Assembly: GCA_030151505.1 (NCBI GenBank)
Contig: JASLDQ010000091.1
Location: 1-11,195, forward strand
Direction of reading: 5' to 3'
DNA from: Chromobacteriaceae bacterium
GTDB lineage: Bacteria > Pseudomonadota > Gammaproteobacteria > Burkholderiales > Aquaspirillaceae
Length of the DNA stretch: 11,195 bases
Of the stretch, positions 5,713-11,195 are shown piece by piece (positions within the stretch are counted from its first letter, which is position 1; every line of letters begins with the position of its first letter). The translations under genes were made by a program, and so were the position numbers. The notes under the pieces were generated by a model, which saw nothing but the letters and a program-made list of their open reading frames with translations, searched no databases and was not told where the DNA came from.

Positions 5713-6816
5713 ATGGACACCCAAATCATCGAAGTCATCAACGTCAGCCGCGAAGTCGCCTGGCTGCCGTGGGCGGTGCAGTATTTCTTCCTGATCGGTC
5801 TGAGCGTCGGCGCCTGGCTGCTGGCGCTGCCGTGGCTGTGGCGCGGCACGCAGGAAACGCTCGGCCGGCTGGCCCTGCTTGCGGCGCTGGTGTGCGGACT
5901 GGTAGCGCCGGTGGCGCTCTTGGCCGACCTGCACGGACCGGGACGCTTCTATCATTTCTATCTTTACCTGCAACCGCGCTCGTGGATGGCGTGGGGCTCG
6001 GTGTTCATCCCGCTCTACCTCGGCGGCCTGCTGCTGACGGTCTGGCTGGCCTGGCGCGGCGATTTCGCCCGGCAAGCCGCAGGCACAAGCGGCCTGCCGG
6101 CGCGGCTCTACGCCCTGCTCGGCCGTGGCGGCGAGGCGTCGCGAACCGCCCTGCGGCTGGCCTCGGTGCTGACCTTCGCCGGCGCCGCACTGGTGGTGCT
6201 CTACACCGGCATGGAAGTGATGGTGGTCCGCGCCCGACCGCTGTGGAACACCCCCTTCCTGCCGCTGCAGTTCGGCGTCACCGCCATGGCCGGCGCCATC
6301 GGGCTGCTGCTGGTGCTCAACCGCCAGGCCGGCACGGCCGACCGCCAGCTCGAGGTCCGGCTCAACCAGCTGCTGGCGCTGACCCAGCTCCTGGTGCTGG
6401 GGCTGGGCGCCGGCTGGCTGGCGCTGGGCCTGTTCGATCTGGAGCCGGTCCACGCGCGGGCCTTGCAGCAGGTATCGCAGTCGGGCAGCTGGCAGCTCAC
6501 CGCCGTCTGGGCCATCGTCGCCACCCTGCTCACCCTGTTGATCGCCACCCGCTACCCGCGCCGCAGCGGCCTCCTGACCGGTCTGCTGGCCCTGCACAGC
6601 GCATGGATGGTCCGCTGGACCATCTTCATCGGCGGCCAGACCGTGCCCAAGACCGGCGCCGGCTTCTACGACTACCGCCTGCCGCTCGGCAGCGACGGCC
6701 TGCTCGGCATCGCCGGCACCGCCGGGCTGTGGTTCGCCCTGCTGCTGATCCTGCTCGCCTACTCGCCCTGGGCCGGTTCCGCCGGCCGCGATCTGACTCC
6801 ACGGAGCGCATCATGA
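5713..6816 (+). CDS. ttrC: Tetrathionate reductase subunit C, NrfD-like quinol-oxidising membrane anchor
   Basis: This 367-residue integral membrane protein of the NrfD/PsrC superfamily anchors TtrA and TtrB and passes quinol electrons to TtrB. About nine hydrophobic helices are visible near 22-42, 52-70, 92-113, 148-170, 182-203, 219-241, 262-280, 287-308 and 329-351, matching the nine expected for TtrC. There are no heme-binding motifs, as expected for the family. It is slightly longer than the roughly 340 residues I recall for Salmonella TtrC. The difference may lie in the loop at 116-147, the 204-218 loop and the 352-367 tail. The ATG at 5713 follows GGAGG (5703-5707), which lies inside the end of ttrB. 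The last four bases overlap the ttrA start (ATGA), so translation is coupled. Specific assignment as TtrC rather than generic NrfD comes from its place between ttrB and ttrA. Confidence 0.92.
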   Translation: MDTQIIEVINVSREVAWLPWAVQYFFLIGLSVGAWLLALPWLWRGTQETLGRLALLAALVCGLVAPVALLADLHGPGRFYHFYLYLQPRSWMAWGSVFIPLYLGGLLLTVWLAWRGDFARQAAGTSGLPARLYALLGRGGEASRTALRLASVLTFAGAALVVLYTGMEVMVVRARPLWNTPFLPLQFGVTAMAGAIGLLLVLNRQAGTADRQLEVRLNQLLALTQLLVLGLGAGWLALGLFDLEPVHARALQQVSQSGSWQLTAVWAIVATLLTLLIATRYPRRSGLLTGLLALHSAWMVRWTIFIGGQTVPKTGAGFYDYRLPLGSDGLLGIAGTAGLWFALLLILLAYSPWAGSAGRDLTPRSAS

Positions 6817-9800
6817 CCGATTCCCGCCGCAACTTTCTGCGCAAGGCCGCCATCGGCGGCGGCCTGACCGCCTTCGCCGCCGGCTTTGCCACCACCGGCG
6901 CCCGCATGGTCGAGCACGCCTTGGGACACGATGTTCCCAAGGACCGCCTGCACGGCAATTCGCTCAAGCCGGAATTCCGCCTCGATCCGGCCACCGGCAA
7001 GCTCGAACTCGACCCGAACCAACAAGTCAGCTACACCGGCTGCCTCGGCTGCACCACCCAGTGCGGGGTGCGCGTGCGCATCGACAAGCAGAGCGGCAAG
7101 GTGCTGCGCGTGGCCGGCAATCCCTACAGCCCGCTGTCCACCGACCCGCACCTGCCGATGAAGGCGTCGATCCGCGACAGTTTCGTCGCGCTGTCGCGGC
7201 TGGACGAAAAGGGGCTGGCCGGCCGCTCCACCGCCTGCGGCCGTGGCAACGCCGTGCTGAGCCAGATGGATTCGCCGTTCCGGGTACTGACCCCGCTCAA
7301 GCGCGTCGGCCCGCGCAACGGCGGCCAATGGCAGCCGATTCCCTTCGAACAGCTGGTGAAGGAACTGACCGAAGGCGGCGACCTGTTCGGCGAGGGCCAT
7401 GTGGACGGCCTCAAGGCGCTGCGCAACTTCGACCCGATCGACCCGGCTGCGCCGCAACTCGGGCCGCGGGTCAACCAGGTGGCGGTCTGGAGCAGCGTCA
7501 ACGACGGCCGCGAGCCCTTCGCCCGCCGCTTCTGGCAGCAGGCCTACGGCACTCTCAACTTCGTCGGCCATGGTTCCTATTGCGGCGGGGCCTACCGCTC
7601 CGGTTCCGGCGCCATGTTCGGCGACCTGAAAAAGATGCCGCACGCCAAGCCGGATTTCGCCCAGGCCGAGTTCGTCATCTTCGTCGGCACCGCGCCAGGC
7701 AACGCCGGCAACCCGTTCAAGCGCCAGGGCACCCTGCTGGCCAAGGCCCGCACCGGCGGCAAGCTCAACTACGTGGTGGTCGACCCGGTGCTGTCCAACG
7801 CCGACAACCTCGCCACCCGCGAGCGCGGTAACTGGATTCCGATCAAGCCCGGCACCGACGGCGCGCTGGGCATGGCGATGATCCGCTGGATTCTCGACGA
7901 GAAGCGCCATGACGCAGCCTACCTGTCCAACCCCAATGCCGCCGTCGCCCTCGCCAACGGCGAGCCGTCGTGGAGCAATGCCAGCCACCTGATCGTCCGC
8001 CAGCCGGATCACCCCCGTTTCGGGCGCTTCCTGCGCGCCTCCGACATGGGCTGGATCAGCTTCGACAAGGAAGAAGACCGCTACGGCGACGGCGACGCCT
8101 TCGTGGTCATCCCGGCCGGCGGCGGCGCGCTGCTCGCCCACGACGCCGCTACCACGCCGGCCGAGCTGGAATACACCGGCAGCGTGGACGTGGCCGGCAG
8201 CCCCATGCAGGTGCAGACCTCCTTCACCCTGCTGGCGGCGTCGGCCCGGCAGGAAAGCCTTGCCGCCTACAGCGCCGCCTGCGGCATTCCCGAGGCCACC
8301 ATCGTCGGGCTGGCGCGCGAGTTCACCTCGCACGGCAAGCGTGCCGCCATCAACGCCCACGGCGGGATGATGTCCGGCAGCGGCTTCTACAACACCTTCA
8401 GCCTGATGATGCTGAACACCCTGATCGGCAACCTCAACTGGAAGGGCGGCACCCTGCGCAACGGTGGCGGCTTCAAGGAGGACGGCGAGGGACCGCGCTA
8501 CAACCTCGCGGCCTTCCCCGGCCAGATCAAGCCGTCCGGCACGCCGCTGGGCCGCAACGTGCCCTACGAGAAATCGGCCGAGTTCGCCCGCAAGAAGGCC
8601 GCAGGCGAGAAGCCCTACCCCGCCGCCGCGCCGTGGTTCCCCAACGCGCCGGGCCTGACGACGCACTGGCTGCCGGCCGCACTCGGCGGCAACCCCTACC
8701 CGCTCAAGGCGCTGATCCTGTGGTCGTGCAACCCGATCTACGGCGTCACCGGCCTGCGCGCGCAGGTGGAGAAGGAGCTGGCTGACCCGAAAAAGCTGCC
8801 GCTGATCGTTTCGGTCGACCCGCTGATCAACGAATCGAACGCCTTTGCCGACTACATCGTGCCGGACTCGCTGATGTACGAATCGTGGGGCTGGGCTTCG
8901 GCCTGGGGCGCGGTGCCGACCAAGGCCAGCACCGCCCGCTGGCCGGTGGTGGAACCCAAGGCCGACAAGCTGGCCGACGGCCAGGCCATCGGGATGGAAA
9001 CCTTCTTCATCGCGCTGGCAAAGAGCATGGTCCTGCCCGGCTTCGGCCGCGATGCCATCAGCGACGCCGACGGCAAGCTGTTCCCGCTGGAGCGGCCGGA
9101 GGACTGGTATCTGCGCGCCGGCGCCAACGTGGCCTGGCTGGGCAAGGAGCCGGTGGCCGACGCCAGCGACGACGACCTCGCGATGTCGGGGCTCGCCCGC
9201 CTCCAGCCGGCGCTGGAGCACACCCTCAAGCCGGAAGAATGGCGCAAGGTGGCCTTCGTGCTGGCCCGCGGCGGGCGCTACCAGCCTTACAAGGACACCT
9301 ACGACGAAGAGCATCCGGAGTGGGCCACCAACCGCTGGGACAAGCCGATGCAGGTCTACAACGAGATGGTCGGCGCCTCGAAGGACAGCCAGACCGGCAA
9401 GCGCTTCTCCGGCGTGCCGATGTGGCTGCCGCCCCGCTTTGCCGACGGCACGCCGGTGCGCAGCCACTACACCGAACAGGACTGGCCGCTGCAGCTGATC
9501 AGCTTCAAATCGGCGCTGATGAACAGCTACGCCATCGCCTCGCCGCGCCTGCGCGGCCTGCATCCGAGCAATCCGGTATCGATCCACGCCGACGACGCCA
9601 AACGGCTGGGGCTGAGCCACGGCGACGAGGTGATGATCGAAACCCCGGGCGGCAAGCGCGCCGCCACGGTGCTGATCCGCCACGGCATCATGCGCGGCGT
9701 GGTGGCGGTCGAGCACGGCTACGGCCACAAGGAACTCGGCGCGCGGGCGCACAAGATCGGCGGCGAGCGCCAGCCCGAGCTCAAGGGACTGGACGCCGGG

Positions 9801-9920
9801 GTGAACCTGAACGATCTGGGACTGGCCGACCCGACCGTGAAGGGCAAGTCGGTCTGGGTCGACCCGGTGTCGGGCACCAGCGTGCGCCAGGGCATTCCGG
9901 CCAGACTGGTCAAGGCCTGA
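6813..9920 (+). CDS. ttrA: Tetrathionate reductase subunit A, molybdopterin catalytic subunit
   Basis: The 1035-residue catalytic subunit (Salmonella TtrA is about 1020) reduces tetrathionate to thiosulfate in the periplasm. A Tat signal, SRRNFLRK (4-11), is followed by a hydrophobic run to about residue 30. One [4Fe-4S] site is formed by C77, C80, C84 and C142 (CLGCTTQC and TACGRGN). The bis-MGD molybdopterin-oxidoreductase domain follows. The HGSYCGGA motif (253-260) makes C257 the likely Mo ligand. The C-terminal molybdopterin dinucleotide-binding domain covers roughly the last 170 residues (the segment SPRLRGLHPSNPVSIHADDA is typical). The start ATG overlaps the ttrC stop by 4 bp, with GGAG at 6803-6806. 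The family also includes arsenate, polysulfide and thiosulfate reductases; the B-C-A order, TtrB-like partner and large size favour tetrathionate. Assembly would need a Tat system and MGD cofactor synthesis from elsewhere in the genome. A strong terminator follows. Confidence 0.92.
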   Translation: MTDSRRNFLRKAAIGGGLTAFAAGFATTGARMVEHALGHDVPKDRLHGNSLKPEFRLDPATGKLELDPNQQVSYTGCLGCTTQCGVRVRIDKQSGKVLRVAGNPYSPLSTDPHLPMKASIRDSFVALSRLDEKGLAGRSTACGRGNAVLSQMDSPFRVLTPLKRVGPRNGGQWQPIPFEQLVKELTEGGDLFGEGHVDGLKALRNFDPIDPAAPQLGPRVNQVAVWSSVNDGREPFARRFWQQAYGTLNFVGHGSYCGGAYRSGSGAMFGDLKKMPHAKPDFAQAEFVIFVGTAPGNAGNPFKRQGTLLAKARTGGKLNYVVVDPVLSNADNLATRERGNWIPIKPGTDGALGMAMIRWILDEKRHDAAYLSNPNAAVALANGEPSWSNASHLIVRQPDHPRFGRFLRASDMGWISFDKEEDRYGDGDAFVVIPAGGGALLAHDAATTPAELEYTGSVDVAGSPMQVQTSFTLLAASARQESLAAYSAACGIPEATIVGLAREFTSHGKRAAINAHGGMMSGSGFYNTFSLMMLNTLIGNLNWKGGTLRNGGGFKEDGEGPRYNLAAFPGQIKPSGTPLGRNVPYEKSAEFARKKAAGEKPYPAAAPWFPNAPGLTTHWLPAALGGNPYPLKALILWSCNPIYGVTGLRAQVEKELADPKKLPLIVSVDPLINESNAFADYIVPDSLMYESWGWASAWGAVPTKASTARWPVVEPKADKLADGQAIGMETFFIALAKSMVLPGFGRDAISDADGKLFPLERPEDWYLRAGANVAWLGKEPVADASDDDLAMSGLARLQPALEHTLKPEEWRKVAFVLARGGRYQPYKDTYDEEHPEWATNRWDKPMQVYNEMVGASKDSQTGKRFSGVPMWLPPRFADGTPVRSHYTEQDWPLQLISFKSALMNSYAIASPRLRGLHPSNPVSIHADDAKRLGLSHGDEVMIETPGGKRAATVLIRHGIMRGVVAVEHGYGHKELGARAHKIGGERQPELKGLDAGVNLNDLGLADPTVKGKSVWVDPVSGTSVRQGIPARLVKA

Positions 9921-9944
9921 GCCCTGACCCGTTCTTGTATCGTC

Positions 9945-9975
9945 AAAACGGCAGCCCGCGCGGCTGCCGTTTTTT
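9945..9975 (+). terminator. Terminator of the ttrBCA operon
   Basis: A 12-bp perfect stem, AAAACGGCAGCC (9945-9956) with GGCTGCCGTTTT (9962-9973), has a 5-nt loop and a run of six T. The A-rich left arm makes it potentially bidirectional, but no minus-strand gene reaches it. Confidence 0.93.
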
Positions 9976-10141
9976 CGTGTCATTCGCGTTCCGGCATCGT
10001 TCGCCCCCGGCTTGCCGCCTCGATTTCGCCTCGCCGGACCGGAGAACACCACCGGTGCCGGCAGGGCAATTTCCTGCAATACGCCTTGCTCGCCCCCCGC
10101 TAAGGTCGGCCTGGTCTATCCCAACCCGACAGAGGCATTGA

Positions 10142-10729
10142 GTGAGCATTTTTCTTTCCATGGCCGCGTTTGCACTGGCCACATCGATCACCCCCGGTCC
10201 CGTCAACATCGTGGCCTTGAGCGCCGGCGCCCGGCACGGGCTGCAGGCCAGCCTGCGCCACGTCGCGGGCGCCGCGGTCGGCTTCACCCTGCTGTTTCTG
10301 CTGACGGGTCTGGGACTGTATGAAGTGTTGAGCCGCTGGCCGGCTTCGATCCGGGCGATCCAGCTGGCGGGCGTCGCATTCCTGTTGTTCATGGCGTACA
10401 GGCTGGGCACCGACAGCGGCCGGCTCGAGATCAAGCCGGAGGACAAAGCCCCCTCGTTTGCATACGGAGCCGTCATGCAATGGCTGAACCCCAAGGCATG
10501 GCTTGCGGCGGTGGCGGGCATGGGCGCGTTTGCGGCCGACGGCGAGCTACTGCTGATCGGACAGTTTGCGGCCATCTACCTCGTGATCTGCTACGGCTCG
10601 GTCGCATGCTGGGCGTGGGCGGGGACGCTGCTGCACCGACATTTGCACCGTCCAGACCGGCTGCGATGGTTCAACCGTCTGATGACCGCCCTACTGGCGG
10701 GCAGCGCCCTCTATCTGCTGGCGTCGTAG
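10142..10729 (+). CDS. LysE/RhtB-family amino-acid exporter
   Basis: This 195-residue inner-membrane transporter belongs to the LysE/RhtB (COG1280-type) superfamily, whose members export amino acids or derivatives such as lysine, threonine or homoserine lactone. The N-terminal signature TPGPVNI (17-23) and the mid-protein QWLNPKAW (113-120) are diagnostic. About six hydrophobic segments fit the usual fold, and length is slightly below the common 200-210. The start is GTG at 10142, with AGAGG 6 nt upstream and the typical N-terminus MSIFLSMAAFALATSITPGP. An internal ATG at 10160 would trim the first helix and lacks a good ribosome-binding site. It converges on an AraC-family gene 13 bp away, a transporter/regulator arrangement often seen for this family. 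Substrate cannot be inferred. Confidence 0.92.
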   Translation: MSIFLSMAAFALATSITPGPVNIVALSAGARHGLQASLRHVAGAAVGFTLLFLLTGLGLYEVLSRWPASIRAIQLAGVAFLLFMAYRLGTDSGRLEIKPEDKAPSFAYGAVMQWLNPKAWLAAVAGMGAFAADGELLLIGQFAAIYLVICYGSVACWAWAGTLLHRHLHRPDRLRWFNRLMTALLAGSALYLLAS

Positions 10730-10742
10730 TTCTTCCGGCTTG

Positions 10743-11195
10743 TCAGCCTCGGTATTGCCCCGGCGTGGCGGCGAGGAACTGCTTGAAGACCCGCTGGAAA
10801 TGGGCCTGATCGGCAAAGCCGGCATCGAGTGCGACCGCCGCGATCGGGCTGCCCTGCCGGAGGCGGGAACGGGCGAATTCGATCCGCCGGTTGAGCAGAA
10901 AGGCATGGGGAGTCATGTGATAGCGTTGCTTGAACGCGCGGATCAGGTATGACGCCGACAGGTCCGCTTCCCGGCAGATCTGGTCCAGCGAGAGCGGGCG
11001 GACGCAGTTGCCGCGGATGAAGTCGGCCGCGCGCTCGAGCCTGGCATTCGCCTCGTGGCGGATGACCGGCGCGGGGTCGAGCGTCTGCTGCAGCCGGGTG
11101 AAAAACCCGACGGCGGCGCACTCCTTTTGCAGATGTTCTGCCTGTGGGTCGGTCAACGTTTCGTAAAAGCGATTGAAGCCCGCATAAAGCGACGG
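10743..11195 (-). CDS. AraC-family transcriptional regulator (5' end outside window)
   Basis: The frame is open from TGA at 10743-10745 to the right edge, giving 150 C-terminal residues of a protein that is probably around 270-290 in full. A TTG at 11156 is not needed as a start, because coding continues upstream as PSLYAGFNRFYETL, which looks like the end of an AraC-type ligand-binding domain. The DNA-binding part holds two helix-turn-helix units (roughly visible residues 69-90 and 118-140). The family signature is present as AGFADQAHFQRVFKQFLAATPGQYR. It converges with the LysE-family gene with 13 bp between stops and no visible terminator. Regulation of that exporter is a reasonable guess from proximity, not something the sequence shows. 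Confidence 0.9.
   Translation of the reverse strand, partial: PSLYAGFNRFYETLTDPQAEHLQKECAAVGFFTRLQQTLDPAPVIRHEANARLERAADFIRGNCVRPLSLDQICREADLSASYLIRAFKQRYHMTPHAFLLNRRIEFARSRLRQGSPIAAVALDAGFADQAHFQRVFKQFLAATPGQYRG

Noticed and set aside
5769..6812. A 348-codon in-frame extension of ttrA upstream through ttrC
   Set aside because: It is Ala/Arg/Pro-rich and opposed by a clear membrane protein in another frame. The Tat signal at 6813 marks the true start.
6759..10079. A 1106-codon open frame on the minus strand antisense to ttrA
   Set aside because: Its product is low-complexity Arg/Gly/Val/His-rich, has no recognisable domain, and mirrors the GC-rich third positions of ttrA. The plus strand encodes clear Tat, Fe-S and molybdopterin motifs.
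10066..10081. Short inverted repeat GCAGG...CCTGC before the LysE-family gene
   Set aside because: Only 5-bp arms with a 6-nt loop and no T tract; this is expected by chance in such GC-rich DNA.

Overview
The window is GC-rich DNA from a Gram-negative bacterium, most likely a betaproteobacterium of the Neisseriales/Chromobacteriaceae type. The lines of evidence are a Neisseria-style trimeric porin with a short MKK signal peptide and terminal Phe, the tail of a cbb3-oxidase assembly protein (CcoS), Tat-exported respiratory subunits, and uniformly high-GC coding. The taxon is inferred from protein style only; no search was run. All genes look like chromosomal backbone. I see no mobile element, CRISPR array, tRNA or rRNA.

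Layout from left to right. (1) The last 37 codons of ccoS (+) end at 114, followed by a hairpin terminator. (2) A convergent two-gene minus-strand operon follows: a small four-helix membrane protein (DUF6394-like, 1947-2330) and then, 2 bp on, a two-TM K+-channel-like protein with two cytoplasmic RCK/TrkA-N domains (247-1944). (3) A 410-bp divergent intergenic region carries several inverted repeats and leads to (4) the porin gene (2741-3823) with a strong terminator. (5) Type I methionine aminopeptidase, map (3928-4716), has its own terminator. (6) A 272-bp intergenic region holds a perfect 16-bp 7-2-7 palindrome and a tandem direct repeat. It precedes (7) ttrBCA (4989-9920), a complete tetrathionate reductase operon: a Tat-exported four-cluster ferredoxin subunit, an NrfD-like quinol-oxidising membrane anchor, and a Tat-exported molybdopterin catalytic subunit. 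It ends in a 12-bp-stem terminator. (8) A LysE/RhtB-family exporter (10142-10729) converges on (9) an AraC-family regulator truncated by the right edge (10743-11195).

Function. TtrB, TtrC and TtrA should act together: TtrC takes electrons from membrane quinol, TtrB relays them through Fe-S clusters, and TtrA reduces tetrathionate to thiosulfate in the periplasm. The ttrS/ttrR two-component genes that lie beside ttrBCA in Salmonella are absent here, so control must come from elsewhere. The palindrome and direct repeats upstream of ttrB are the best candidates for operators. Other points worth a second look are a Cys pair in the predicted constriction loop of the porin, a bulged hairpin in the porin leader, and the tightly coupled DUF6394/RCK-channel pair. 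I did not find a clearly undescribed system; most of the window is recognisable housekeeping or respiratory functions.
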